From positions 1-64,000 of the forward strand of contig CAUQKI010000006.1 of assembly GCA_963518955.1 (NCBI GenBank): a stretch of 64,000 bases of DNA. Direction: 5' to 3'. This document shows positions 41,033 through 50,364 of the stretch, in pieces. Position numbers and translations under genes: made by a program. The DNA is from JABCPE02 sp963518955 (GTDB taxonomy: Bacteria; Bacteroidota; Bacteroidia; Flavobacteriales; Weeksellaceae). The notes under the pieces were generated by a model. That model searched no databases. It was not told the DNA's origin and saw only the letters and a list, made by a program, of their open reading frames with translations. Position 1 is the first letter of the stretch, and the number at the start of each line of letters is the position of its first letter.

Positions 41033-41061
41033 TGTTAAAAATTGCTAAAAATTAGGTATTT
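41033..41061 (+). repeat. Dispersed 29-nt repeat, copy 2
   Basis: This stretch matches 32878-32906 (26 of 29). It lies in the 84-nt gap between the vWA gene and the TPR gene, upstream of the TPR gene's -7 box on the minus strand, so it is inverted with respect to the gene compared with copy 1. Confidence 0.55.
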
Positions 41062-41064
41062 ACA

Positions 41065-42081
41065 TTATATATTCAAATCTCTTCTGGGATTCAAAAAATA
41101 TATCAGAAAAAGTAAAACCAAAGCCCCAGCCAAAAACCATTGGTAGTAATGCTCCTTATTGAGAATGCTTATTTTACTGGCTCTGCCACCATCTTTTTGA
41201 CTTGATTTTATGTCTTTTATAATCTCATTTGCTGCCCTTTCTACGCTATTTCCGTCTATATACACCCCTCCCGTTTTCTCGGAAATGGTTTTGAGAGCCT
41301 GCGTTTCTCTTTTGGTAATGACCGTATTCCCGTCCTCATCTTTTTTATAATCTTGATAAATATCAAACTGAAGCTCTGGTATCGCTCCACCTTCCTCTGT
41401 TCCTATTCCCACGCTGGTCACTGCAATATTATTTTTCTGGGCTAAATTAACTGCCGCATCGTGGTTTCCTTCATTGTCCTCCCCATCGCTGATTAAAATG
41501 ACCTTTTTCAATCCTGAATCTCCCTTTTTCAGCTTTTTTTCGGTTTCTTCCATTGCTAAAAGAAAATCCGTTCCCTGTCTTTTTATCAAATCAGAACTAA
41601 GGTTTTCCAAATAAATATTTACTGAAGAATAATCCGTAGTCAGCGGCATCATCGTTCGCGCTTCGCCAGCAAAAATCACTATTCCCACTCGCTCTTCACC
41701 AAGCTGGTTTAAGGTTTTATTTAAAATCAATTTGGCTTGTTCCAGCCTTGAAGGCTCTACATCATTGGAATTCATAGAGTTAGAAACATCCACCAAAAAT
41801 ATCACATCCGATGAGGCTTTCTCCACACTCATTTCTGTTTTTTCATTCTTTACAATATCCACAAAAGACAAAATCAAGAGCAAAAAAGACAGGACATAAA
41901 ACAATGTTAAAACTCCTGAAAACCTTGATTTTTCACCAAAAATATGTTTCTGAAATCTGCTTTCCGCAAAAAAATCCCGTTTCTTTTTTCTCCATTTTGT
42001 AAAATCCCAAAGCAGATACGCCGCCATCAGTAAAACCAACAGCAGTCCAAAATATCGATAATTTCCAAACTCCCAGTTCAT
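41065..42081 (-). CDS. von Willebrand factor A-domain protein (BatA/BatB-like)
   Basis: A 338-aa membrane protein. N-terminal helices (LLVLLMAAYLLWDF and VLTLFYVLSFLLLILSFVDI) are followed by a vWA domain. The MIDAS metal site is DVSNSMNSND (DxSxS) with the distal Thr in MMPLTTDYS and the Asp in ISDGEDNEGNH. A C-terminal membrane helix (WFLAGALVLLFLIYFL) anchors it. In Bacteroidota the bat operon usually has two vWA proteins (BatA and BatB) before the TPR gene; only one is present here, directly after pfkA. Confidence 0.88.
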   Translation of the reverse strand: MNWEFGNYRYFGLLLVLLMAAYLLWDFTKWRKKKRDFFAESRFQKHIFGEKSRFSGVLTLFYVLSFLLLILSFVDIVKNEKTEMSVEKASSDVIFLVDVSNSMNSNDVEPSRLEQAKLILNKTLNQLGEERVGIVIFAGEARTMMPLTTDYSSVNIYLENLSSDLIKRQGTDFLLAMEETEKKLKKGDSGLKKVILISDGEDNEGNHDAAVNLAQKNNIAVTSVGIGTEEGGAIPELQFDIYQDYKKDEDGNTVITKRETQALKTISEKTGGVYIDGNSVERAANEIIKDIKSSQKDGGRASKISILNKEHYYQWFLAGALVLLFLIYFLNPRRDLNI

Positions 42082-42096
42082 TCTTTATCTTGATTT

Positions 42097-43089
42097 CTAC
42101 ATACTCATAATATCTGTGATCCTGATAAGGTCTTTATCTATTTTGCTCTCATCATTCTCTTTCACGGCTTTTTCCAGCGGGACAAGCTCCATCCTATCAT
42201 TGTTAATTCCCACCATATACTGTGACTTCCCTTCCAGCAGGGATTCCACTGCTTTTACACCCATTCTCGTTGCCAAAACTCGGTCATAGCAGGTAGGAGT
42301 CCCGCCTCGCTGCATGTGTCCCAACACAGAAACTCTAATATCATATTCAGGGCGTTTCTGCTCTACATATTCTTTAAGCTCAAATACCGCCTTTCCTGCC
42401 GTATTTCCTTCGGCCACCACTATAATATTGGATGTTTTTCCTCTTCGTTTTCCTCTGTCAATATCTTCGAGCAACACTTCCGCTGGAATATTTTTTTCTG
42501 GAATTATAATTCGCTCTGCTCCGCCGCCAATTCCTGAATTTAGCGCAATAAACCCTGAGTCCCGCCCCATCACTTCCACGAAAAACATTCTATTGTGAGA
42601 ACTCGCGGTATCCCTTATTTTGTCAATGGCATCCACTACGGTATTTAATGCCGTATCATAGCCGATAGTATGTGTAGTCCCATAGATATCATTATCTATC
42701 GTTCCAGGAATGCCCATCACAGGAAAACCAAATTCTTGACTAAAAGACAGCGCTCCTGTAAAGGTTCCATCACCGCCAATCACCACCAAAGCCTCTACTC
42801 CGTTCTTTGTCAGGTTATTATAAGCACTCTCCCTGCCCTCTTTCGTTCTAAAACCTTCTGAACGGGCTGATTTTAAGAAAGTTCCGCCTTTGTTTATTAT
42901 ATTACGGACACTGCGGGCATTTAACTCTACAAAATCATCCTCTATCATCCCTTGGAAACCACGATAAATCCCCAAAACTTCCACCTCATGATAAGAACAT
43001 GTACGCACCACAGCTCTGATGGCTGCATTCATCCCTGGAGCATCTCCACCAGAGGTCAGGACTGCTATTTTATTGACTTTTTTAAGCAT
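42097..43089 (-). CDS. pfkA: ATP-dependent 6-phosphofructokinase
   Basis: Glycolytic kinase of fructose 6-phosphate. The ATP-binding stretch is TSGGDAPGMNAAIRAVVRTC. The catalytic block is PGTIDNDI (Asp as base), and the substrate block MGRDSGF is intact. A Gly-rich segment (VIGGDGTFTGALSF) and the allosteric region are normal. The length of 330 aa fits bacterial PfkA. It starts 5 nt before the stop of the UvrD-like helicase gene upstream, so the two genes are close together, and it precedes the vWA gene by 16 nt. Confidence 0.95.
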   Translation of the reverse strand: MLKKVNKIAVLTSGGDAPGMNAAIRAVVRTCSYHEVEVLGIYRGFQGMIEDDFVELNARSVRNIINKGGTFLKSARSEGFRTKEGRESAYNNLTKNGVEALVVIGGDGTFTGALSFSQEFGFPVMGIPGTIDNDIYGTTHTIGYDTALNTVVDAIDKIRDTASSHNRMFFVEVMGRDSGFIALNSGIGGGAERIIIPEKNIPAEVLLEDIDRGKRRGKTSNIIVVAEGNTAGKAVFELKEYVEQKRPEYDIRVSVLGHMQRGGTPTCYDRVLATRMGVKAVESLLEGKSQYMVGINNDRMELVPLEKAVKENDESKIDKDLIRITDIMSM

Positions 43090-43093
43090 TTTT

Positions 43094-45433
43094 CTAATTT
43101 ATTTTTTCCAATTTGGCAAATTTCAAAATCAAGTTCTTTTCGCCTTCTGTGGCAAATTTTATTTTTGCTTTCACATTATTAGGGTCTGTCCCATCCAAAA
43201 ACAGCACTTCTCCCACTCCGAAACGATTATGCCTTACTCTGTCCCCTACTTCTATATCTTGGGACTGGCTGCTGTCAGGAGTATTTATTTTTGCAGATGA
43301 AACAGGCGTCAAATTCCTTTTAATAGGCTGTTCTGGTAATTTTTGTTCATCCGCAGAAAGTTTTTTCTTCGGTTCTTTCTTTTGGAAAGCCCTCGGCATG
43401 CTCGGCGTATCATCAAAAATACTAGATGACAGCCCTGATCGATTGATTCCCCTGTTTTCTACCATTGGATTGATAAAATCCAAATAATCTGTATCCACCT
43501 CGCTGAGAAAACGGCTCGGCTCTGAATCTGTAATTTTCCCCCACTGAAAACGCGAAACAGCATAAGAGAAAAACGCCTGTTTTTCGGCTCTTGTGAGGGC
43601 TACATAGAACAGCCTTCGCTCCTCTTCCAGCTCCTCACGGGAGTTAGAACTCATAAAACTCGGGAACAAACCTTCTTCCAGCCCTACGATGTAGACAATA
43701 GGAAATTCCAACCCTTTGGAAAGGTGTATCGTCATCAGAGAAACTTTATCGCCTTCCTCATCATTCTCCTGTGTATCAGCAGATAAGGCTATATTTTCAA
43801 GAAAATTAGACAGACTCGGGTCGCCATCTTCCAGCTGCTGCTGTTCATCTATAAACCCCTGCATGGAGTTCATCAATTCCTGAATATTTTCCACTCGCGA
43901 GATTCCTTCTGGTGTTTGGTCTTCTTTCAAAGATTTTATCAAACCACTTTTTTTAGCCACTTCCATCGCTACTTGATAGACATTTTCTGTTTTCAGCATC
44001 ACTTGGAAAGCCTTTATCATCTGCCAGAAATCATTCAGTTTGGTTAGAGCTGAATTATTTAGCCCTAAATTCGGTGCATGAAACGGCAGAGCATCCAGCA
44101 CATTAGCAATAGACTGTCCTATCGAATCGGCATAAACAATGAGTTTATTCTGTGTCGTCTCTCCTATCCCACGCATCGGATAATTGATAATTCTAAGTAA
44201 AGCTTCTGAATCATTTTCATTAACCAAAAGTCTGAGATACGCCAGCAAATCCTTTATTTCTTTTCTTTGGTAAAAAGACAGCCCGCCATACACTCGGTAA
44301 GGAATATTTTTTCTCCTCAAAGCATCTTCAAAAGCTCTGGTCTGGGAATTTGTACGATATAGAATAGCAAAATCATTAAATTTTTTCTGATTAAAATTAT
44401 GCTGTTCCCAGATATTTCCCGCCACGAAATTCGCCTCATCTGCATCAGATAAAGAGCGGTAAACTTTTATTTTTTCTCCAACTTCGTTATCACTAAATAC
44501 ATTTTTCTCAAACTGATTTATATTTTTGGAAATCAAATCATTAGCTGCATTTACGATATTCTGTGTAGAACGGTAATTCTGCTCCAATGAAACGATTTTC
44601 GCATCGGGATAATCCTTTTTAAAATTCAAAATATTCTGAATATTCGCCCCACGGAAAGAGTAAATAGACTGCGCATCATCCCCTACCACGCATATATTCT
44701 CAAATTTAGATGCTAAAGCCTTCACTATCAGATATTGAGAATGGTTCGTATCCTGATACTCATCCACCAGAATATACCGAAATCTATCCTGATACTTTGC
44801 TAAAACCTCTGGAAATCTCGTAAGTAACTCATTGGTTCTCAATAACAAATCATCAAAATCCATCGCCCCATTTTTAAAACAGGTTTCTACATATTTTTGA
44901 TAAATCTGCCCCATCAGTTTCATATTAGCCCGTTCATCGGCTTCCATCAGTTCTGGATTGTTATAATAGGCTTTTACTGTAATCAGATTGTTTTTATACT
45001 GAGAAATTCTGCCCTGCACTTTCTTTGGTTTGTACAGATCTGAATCTATATTCATCTCTTTAAGGACTTTTTTCAGTACATTGAGAGAGTCTTGGGTGTC
45101 ATAAATAGTAAAATTAGACGGAAAACCAAGATAATGAGCTTCACTCCTCAAAATCCGCGCGAAAACAGAGTGAAAAGTACCCATCCAAAGGCTTTTAGCA
45201 TCGCTATTTCCTACCACCTTTGCGATACGCTCTTTCATCTCTCGGGCAGCCTTATTGGTAAAAGTAAGCGCCAGAATATTAAAAGGATCCGCTCCATTGG
45301 TTATCAGATGTGCTATACGCATCGTAAGAACACGAGTTTTCCCAGACCCTGCTCCAGCAAGCACCATCAGAGGCCCTTGCAGAGAGGTCACGGCTTCATA
45401 TTGAGCATTATTTAATCCTTTTAGGTAATCCAT
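43094..45433 (-). CDS. UvrD/PcrA-type DNA helicase
   Basis: Superfamily 1A 3'-5' helicase for repair and replication restart. Motif I is LAGAGSGKTRVLTMR (about residues 24-38). Motif Ia is ALTFTNKAAREMKER, motif II VDEYQDTNHSQY, motif III GDDAQSIYSFRGA, motif IV LEQNYRSTQNI, motif V MTIHLSKGLEFPIVYIVG, and motif VI LFYVALTRAEKQAFFS. I use the ATG at 45433 (779 aa), since the four-codon extension has no support. The C-terminal 100 residues form a low-complexity link and a short tail (VGDRVRHNRFGVGEVLFLDG) as in PcrA. Confidence 0.93.
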   Translation of the reverse strand: MDYLKGLNNAQYEAVTSLQGPLMVLAGAGSGKTRVLTMRIAHLITNGADPFNILALTFTNKAAREMKERIAKVVGNSDAKSLWMGTFHSVFARILRSEAHYLGFPSNFTIYDTQDSLNVLKKVLKEMNIDSDLYKPKKVQGRISQYKNNLITVKAYYNNPELMEADERANMKLMGQIYQKYVETCFKNGAMDFDDLLLRTNELLTRFPEVLAKYQDRFRYILVDEYQDTNHSQYLIVKALASKFENICVVGDDAQSIYSFRGANIQNILNFKKDYPDAKIVSLEQNYRSTQNIVNAANDLISKNINQFEKNVFSDNEVGEKIKVYRSLSDADEANFVAGNIWEQHNFNQKKFNDFAILYRTNSQTRAFEDALRRKNIPYRVYGGLSFYQRKEIKDLLAYLRLLVNENDSEALLRIINYPMRGIGETTQNKLIVYADSIGQSIANVLDALPFHAPNLGLNNSALTKLNDFWQMIKAFQVMLKTENVYQVAMEVAKKSGLIKSLKEDQTPEGISRVENIQELMNSMQGFIDEQQQLEDGDPSLSNFLENIALSADTQENDEEGDKVSLMTIHLSKGLEFPIVYIVGLEEGLFPSFMSSNSREELEEERRLFYVALTRAEKQAFFSYAVSRFQWGKITDSEPSRFLSEVDTDYLDFINPMVENRGINRSGLSSSIFDDTPSMPRAFQKKEPKKKLSADEQKLPEQPIKRNLTPVSSAKINTPDSSQSQDIEVGDRVRHNRFGVGEVLFLDGTDPNNVKAKIKFATEGEKNLILKFAKLEKIN

Positions 45434-45539
45434 ATTTTTGAACAAATTAAGCCCACAAATTTAAACTATTTTTTCTTTTATTTTTCTAATTATTTTTTTG
45501 GATTATGAAAGAAAAACACTTTTTAATAAAAAATTTTGT

Positions 45540-45547
45540 TAATTTTG
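45540..45547 (+). promoter_or_regulatory. -7 promoter box of the M16 peptidase operon
   Basis: TAATTTTG matches TAnnTTTG and lies 47 nt before the ATG at 45595. Confidence 0.5.
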
Positions 45548-45594
45548 TAACATTTCGTGATTTTTTATACTAATAGAGTAAAATTTAAATTTTT

Positions 45595-46905
45595 ATGAGA
45601 AAAAGATTTCTATCAATCGCAATGGCAGCTTCTTTCGCAATGCTGTTTAATGCGCAGCAAATCAAGTTTGAAGAATATGATTTGCCAAACGGGTTACATG
45701 TGATTTTACACCAAGACAATTCTGCTCCTGTGGTGGCCACTTCGGTAATGTATCATGTGGGTGCAAAGGATGAAGCCGCTGGGAGAACTGGTTTCGCGCA
45801 CTTTTTTGAGCACCTTTTATTCGAAGGAACTAAAAACATCAAACGAGGCGAGTGGTTCAAAATAGTATCTGCTAATGGAGGTTCTAACAACGCTAACACA
45901 GACCCTGACCGCACTTATTACTATGAAACTTTCCCTTCTAACAATGAACAGCTCGGGCTTTGGATGGAAGCAGAAAGACTAAGACACCCTGTTATCAATC
46001 AGATTGGAGTAGATACTCAGAGAGAAGTAGTAAAAGAAGAAAAAAGGCTAAGAATGGACAACCAGCCTTATGGTGGGCTTTTCAACGCTATTCTTACTAC
46101 TTTGTTCAAAAAACACCCTTATAAAGGAACTGTTATCGGTTCTATGGAGGATTTAAATTCAGCAAAATTAGAAGAATTTAACGCTTTCTTTAAGAAATAT
46201 TACATTCCTAACAATGCTACATTGGTAGTCGCTGGAGACATCAAACCAGAGCAGACTAAAAAATGGATTAACGAATATTTCGGTAGCATCCCAAAAGGAA
46301 CGCCTATTACTCGTAATTTCCCTAAAGAAACTCCTATTACACAAGAGTTTGAGGAAACAATATATGATGCCAACATCCAGATTCCTGCTTATATCTTCGC
46401 TTACAGAACACCTGCCGCAAAGGAGAGAGATGCCTACATCCTAAGCATGCTGGGAAGCTACCTAAGCAAAGGTAAATCCTCTGTTCTTTATAAAAAACTA
46501 GTAGATAATGAGAAAAAAGCATTGGCTGTAGAGGCTTTCAACCTTGGATTGGTAGACCATAGTATCTTTGCTTTCTTTGCAATTCCTATGGGAAATACTT
46601 CAAAAGATGTTTTGAAAAAAGACATCGATGCTGAAATCAAAAAACTTCAGACAGATTTAATCTCAGAGGAAGATTATCAAAAACTTCAAAACCAAGTGGA
46701 AAACGATTTCGTAAATGCTAACTCTTCTGTAGAAGGTATCGCCAATACATTAGCAGACAGCTATTTACTAAAAGGAAACACCAACTTGATCAACGAAGAA
46801 ATCAACATCTACCGCTCTATCACGAGAGAAGATTTGAGAAACGCTGCTAGAAAATACCTAAACAGCAACCAAAGAGCTATCATCAACTACTTACCTAAAA
46901 AATAA
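45595..46905 (+). CDS. M16-family zinc peptidase, catalytic subunit
   Basis: A 436-aa secreted or periplasmic peptidase of the pitrilysin class. The signal peptide is FLSIAMAASFAMLFNAQQ. The inverted zinc motif is HFFEH at residues 69-73, with Glu72 as the base and the two His residues as ligands. The distal zinc Glu lies in REVVKEEKRL about 75 residues later. It is followed after 7 nt by a larger M16-type protein without this motif, so the two probably form a heterodimer, as known for M16B pairs. Confidence 0.9.
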   Translation: MRKRFLSIAMAASFAMLFNAQQIKFEEYDLPNGLHVILHQDNSAPVVATSVMYHVGAKDEAAGRTGFAHFFEHLLFEGTKNIKRGEWFKIVSANGGSNNANTDPDRTYYYETFPSNNEQLGLWMEAERLRHPVINQIGVDTQREVVKEEKRLRMDNQPYGGLFNAILTTLFKKHPYKGTVIGSMEDLNSAKLEEFNAFFKKYYIPNNATLVVAGDIKPEQTKKWINEYFGSIPKGTPITRNFPKETPITQEFEETIYDANIQIPAYIFAYRTPAAKERDAYILSMLGSYLSKGKSSVLYKKLVDNEKKALAVEAFNLGLVDHSIFAFFAIPMGNTSKDVLKKDIDAEIKKLQTDLISEEDYQKLQNQVENDFVNANSSVEGIANTLADSYLLKGNTNLINEEINIYRSITREDLRNAARKYLNSNQRAIINYLPKK

Positions 46906-46912
46906 TTGACCA

Positions 46913-48952
46913 ATGAAGAACATTAAATATATCGCAGCCGCTTTCCTATTTTCAGGAATGGTCTATGCACAAAATATTGACATCAATGCAATGCCTAAAC
47001 CAGGCCCTACACCTGCTATCAACATTGCAAAGCCCAGCACTTTTAAACTTAAAAATGGACTTACTGTACTGGTTGTAGAAAACAACAAACTGCCAAGAGT
47101 AAATATCCAGCTTACCATAGACAGACCTTATATTTATGAAGGAAATATTGTAGGTGTTGGAGAAATCATGGCTGACCAGCTTGGTACAGGAACTACCAAA
47201 CTAAGCAAAGAAGAATTCAACAAAAAGATTGATTTCTTAGGAGCATATCTTAGTTTTTCTTCAGAAGGAGCAGGAGCCAATACCCTTTCTAAATACTCTA
47301 CACAGGTTATCAGCCTAATGGCAGATGCTGTTGTTAATCCAAAATTCTCTGCGGAGGAAGTGAATAAATCCAAAGAAAGAACCATCGAGGGATTAAAAAC
47401 AAAAGAAAAAGATGCTGGTGAAATCGCTAGACGAGTTGATAATGCGCTTACTTATGGTAAAAATACCGCTCTTGGTGAATTTGTAACAGAAGAAAGCATC
47501 AACAGAATCCAGCTGAAAGATGTTCAGGATTTTTATAAAAAATACTATGCACCAGACAATGCCTATTTGGTAATTGTAGGAGATGTAAAAACTTCCGAAA
47601 TCAAAAAATTAGTAGAAAAAGAATTTGGAAAATGGAAAAAATCTGGAACTAAATTCGCTGCTATAGAACCTACTAAAAACCTTCCTACTACGGAAATCAA
47701 CATCGTAGATGTGCCTACAGCTGTGCAGTCCGTTATCCGTGTAGGAAATATCTCTACGCTCCAGATGAAAGACCCGCAATATTTCAGTGGAGTGATTGCC
47801 AACTACATCCTTGGCGGCGGTGGTGAAGCCAGATTATTCATGAATCTTCGTGAGAAAAACGGCTATACTTATGGAGCTTATTCTCGCCTTTCTACTAGCA
47901 AATACAGCCCTAGTTTCACAGCTAATGCAAGCGTAAGAAACGAAGTAACGGACAAAGCCGTAGTAGAATTCATGAACGAATTAAAAGGTATTTCTCAAAT
48001 AAAATCAGAGGAATTAGCCAATGCAAAAGCAAAACTAAAAGGAGAGTTCATTATGTCATTAGAAAAACCTGAAACTATTGCTAGGTTTGCTCTTAATGAA
48101 AGACTTTACAGCCTTCCTGCTGATTTCTATGCTAATTATCTGAAATCCATAGACAAAGTAACTACTTCTGATGTTTCCACTGCTGCAAAAGCCTATATCC
48201 TTCCTAACCAAAGCAGAATTTTCGTGGCTGGAAAAGGCTCTGAAATCGCAGATGGTTTAGAGAAATTAGGCTATCCAGTGAAATATTTTGACAAATTTGC
48301 GAATCCTGCTTCTAAACCAGAAACAAAGAAAATAGCTGCAGGTGTTACCGCTGAATCCATCGGACAGAAATACATCGCTACTATCGGAGGAAAAGTAAAT
48401 GTAGAGAAAATCAATTCATTACAGATGAATTCTTCTGCAACAGTACAAGGAATGACCATAGAAACCATTACTTTAGCTGCAAAAGGAGGAAAAACATCTG
48501 TAGAGATGAAAATGATGGGACAGAGTATGCAGAAAATCGTTTTTGATGGAAAGGACGGCTACATCATGACACAAGGACAAAAACAGCCTCTACCAGCAGA
48601 ACTAAAAGAAGAGTTGGCTGCAAATAAAGAAATCTTCCCAGAACTAGCCTTCAATGCTAAAAATACGACATTAAGAGGCATTGAAAATGTGAACGGAGAA
48701 GAAGTTTATGCCATAAAAAAGGGAAATAAAACTTACTTCTACAGCGTAAAAACTGGGCTAAAAGTAGGTGAATCCCAAACACAGAAAATGCAAGGACAAG
48801 AAGTCATAGTTCCTACTTACTACTCTGATTACAAAGAGGTTTCTGGAGTGAAACTTCCTTTCAAAATCAGCCAAAATATGGGTGGTATAGAAATGAACTC
48901 TGATGTAAAATCCTACGAAATCAATAAAGCAACGGATAAAGATTTTAAATAA
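46913..48952 (+). CDS. M16-family non-catalytic partner with extra C-terminal domain
   Basis: A 679-aa protein with a signal peptide (IKYIAAAFLFSGMVYAQ). The first about 450 residues show the M16 fold, but the inverted HxxEH zinc motif is absent. The RxxxY-type substrate-binding stretch is present (REKNGYTYGAYSRL). This arrangement fits the inactive subunit of an M16 pair. The last 200 residues contain a separate beta-rich domain (KGGKTSVEMKMMGQSMQKIV, YFYSVKTGLKVGES) of a type often seen in Bacteroidota lipoprotein-sorting-like proteins. A strong terminator follows. Confidence 0.85.
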   Translation: MKNIKYIAAAFLFSGMVYAQNIDINAMPKPGPTPAINIAKPSTFKLKNGLTVLVVENNKLPRVNIQLTIDRPYIYEGNIVGVGEIMADQLGTGTTKLSKEEFNKKIDFLGAYLSFSSEGAGANTLSKYSTQVISLMADAVVNPKFSAEEVNKSKERTIEGLKTKEKDAGEIARRVDNALTYGKNTALGEFVTEESINRIQLKDVQDFYKKYYAPDNAYLVIVGDVKTSEIKKLVEKEFGKWKKSGTKFAAIEPTKNLPTTEINIVDVPTAVQSVIRVGNISTLQMKDPQYFSGVIANYILGGGGEARLFMNLREKNGYTYGAYSRLSTSKYSPSFTANASVRNEVTDKAVVEFMNELKGISQIKSEELANAKAKLKGEFIMSLEKPETIARFALNERLYSLPADFYANYLKSIDKVTTSDVSTAAKAYILPNQSRIFVAGKGSEIADGLEKLGYPVKYFDKFANPASKPETKKIAAGVTAESIGQKYIATIGGKVNVEKINSLQMNSSATVQGMTIETITLAAKGGKTSVEMKMMGQSMQKIVFDGKDGYIMTQGQKQPLPAELKEELAANKEIFPELAFNAKNTTLRGIENVNGEEVYAIKKGNKTYFYSVKTGLKVGESQTQKMQGQEVIVPTYYSDYKEVSGVKLPFKISQNMGGIEMNSDVKSYEINKATDKDFK

Positions 48953-48970
48953 TCATCCACATCAATTAAC

Positions 48971-49003
48971 AACCAGCCTTCTTTTGAAGGCTGGTTTATT
49001 TTT
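48971..49003 (+). terminator. Terminator after the M16 pair
   Basis: AACCAGCCTTC (48971-48981) pairs with GAAGGCTGGTT (48986-48996), followed by TATTTTT. Confidence 0.85.
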
Positions 49004-49081
49004 ATAAACTAATAATGTATCTATTCATAATTATTTATCATTAAATTTAACAATGAATTTGCATAGTTCAAAAAAAAGCAA

Positions 49082-49089
49082 TACTTTTG
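49082..49089 (+). promoter_or_regulatory. Promoter of the rpsF operon (-7 box, with TTTG upstream)
   Basis: TACTTTTG matches TAnnTTTG. A TTTG about 20 nt further upstream (near 49060) can serve as the -33 element. The ATG is at 49119. Confidence 0.65.
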
Positions 49090-49118
49090 CAAACTAATTA
49101 AATAAATATTTCAACATT

Positions 49119-49460
49119 ATGAATCATTATGAAACTGTTTTCATTTTAACTCCCGTTCTATCTGATTCTCAGGTGGAGGAAGCAGTGAGAAAATTTGAAG
49201 ACCTTTTAAAGGAGCACAATTGCGAAATTGTAGCAAAAGAAAACTGGGGACTTAGAAAATTAGCTTACCCTATCCAATTAAAGAAAAATGGATTCTACAC
49301 TTTGATAGAGTTCAAAGGAGAAGGAGCAGTAGTAGCTGACCTAGAATTAGCTTTCAAGAGAGATGAAAGAGTAATCCGTTACCTTACTACTAAACTTGAC
49401 AAACACGCAGTAGAATACGCTGTTACAAGAAGAGCTAAACTAAAATCTCAAAAAGCTTAA
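49119..49460 (+). CDS. rpsF: Small ribosomal subunit protein bS6
   Basis: Ribosomal protein S6, 113 aa. The sequence begins MNHYETVFILTPVLSD, as in other S6 proteins, and carries the S6 signature KLAYPIQLKKNGFYTLIEF. In known bacteria S6 binds S18 in the 30S platform, and the S6-S18 complex can regulate the operon mRNA; no such leader structure is obvious here (only 30 nt from the -7 box to the start). The gene is followed by rpsR after 28 nt. Confidence 0.97.
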   Translation: MNHYETVFILTPVLSDSQVEEAVRKFEDLLKEHNCEIVAKENWGLRKLAYPIQLKKNGFYTLIEFKGEGAVVADLELAFKRDERVIRYLTTKLDKHAVEYAVTRRAKLKSQKA

Positions 49461-49488
49461 TTTATTAACCCTTTAAAAATTTATTCAA

Positions 49489-49791
49489 ATGGCAATAGAT
49501 GAAATGGCACAACAAGCCGCAGCAGGAGGAGAATCTGAAGTAAAATTCCTTACTCCGCTGGATATCAATACTAAATCTGATAAAAAATACTGTAGATTTA
49601 GAAAATACGGAATCAAATATGTAGATTACAAGGATACTAACTTCCTTCTACAATTCGTAAACGAACAAGGTAAAATTTTACCAAGAAGATACACAGGAAC
49701 TTCTTTAAAATACCAAAGAAAAGTTTCTGCAGCTATTAAGAGAGCAAGACACCTTGCATTAATGCCTTATGTTGCTGATTTATTAAAATAA
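49489..49791 (+). CDS. rpsR: Small ribosomal subunit protein bS18
   Basis: Ribosomal protein S18, 100 aa. The S18 signature is seen as DKKYCRFRKYGIKYVDYKD and LPRRYTGTSLKYQRKVSAAI, followed by KRARHLALMPYV. It has an extended N-terminal segment of about 20 residues (Ala/Gly/Glu-rich) that is usual in Bacteroidota. The gene lies between rpsF and rplI. Confidence 0.97.
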   Translation: MAIDEMAQQAAAGGESEVKFLTPLDINTKSDKKYCRFRKYGIKYVDYKDTNFLLQFVNEQGKILPRRYTGTSLKYQRKVSAAIKRARHLALMPYVADLLK

Positions 49792-49818
49792 TTCTAACGC
49801 AAAACGGACAACAACAAA

Positions 49819-50313
49819 ATGGAAATCATTCTAAAAAAAGATGTAGAGAATTTAGGACTTGAATTCGATACAGTATCAGTAAAACCAGGTTATGCTAGAA
49901 ACTTCCTTATTCCACAAGGATTAGCAGTTTTGGCTACACCTAAAAACAGAGCAGAACTTGCTGCTACACTAGAAGCAAGAAAAGAAGAAGAAGCTAAACT
50001 AATCGCTGCTGCGAAGAGCATCGTAGAACAATTGAAAAAAACTACTGTTTCTATCGCTGCTAAAGTAGGTTCTGGAGATAGATTATTTGGTTCTATCAAC
50101 AATATCAACCTAGCTGAAGCTCTTGCAAACGCTGGTGTAAATGTTGATAAAAAATATATCAGGATCCCTGGTAACTCTATCAAGAGATTAGGTAAATTCT
50201 CTGCTAAAATCAGACTTCACAGAGATGTAGAGCATGAATACGAATTTGATGTAGTATCTGATGCTCCTGCAGCTCCTGCTAAAAAAGAAGAAACTAAATC
50301 TGAAGAAGCTTAG
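49819..50313 (+). CDS. rplI: Large ribosomal subunit protein bL9
   Basis: Ribosomal protein L9, 164 aa. The N-terminal domain has the L9 start MEIILKKDVENLGLEFDTVS and the signature VKPGYARNFLIPQGLAVLAT. A long central helix (rich in Ala, Glu and Lys) links to the C-terminal domain, which ends with an acidic tail of Glu and Lys. Last gene of the rpsF operon, ending at a bidirectional terminator. Confidence 0.97.
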   Translation: MEIILKKDVENLGLEFDTVSVKPGYARNFLIPQGLAVLATPKNRAELAATLEARKEEEAKLIAAAKSIVEQLKKTTVSIAAKVGSGDRLFGSINNINLAEALANAGVNVDKKYIRIPGNSIKRLGKFSAKIRLHRDVEHEYEFDVVSDAPAAPAKKEETKSEEA

Positions 50314-50334
50314 TTTCAGACTTTGATAAAAATA

Positions 50335-50364
50335 AAAAACCTCTTTTTAAAAAGAGGTTTTTTT
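50335..50364. terminator. Bidirectional terminator between rplI and holB
   Basis: AAAAACCTCTTTTT (50335-50348) and AAAAAGAGGTTTTT (50349-50362) form a perfect hairpin that also ends the convergent holB gene. Confidence 0.85.
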
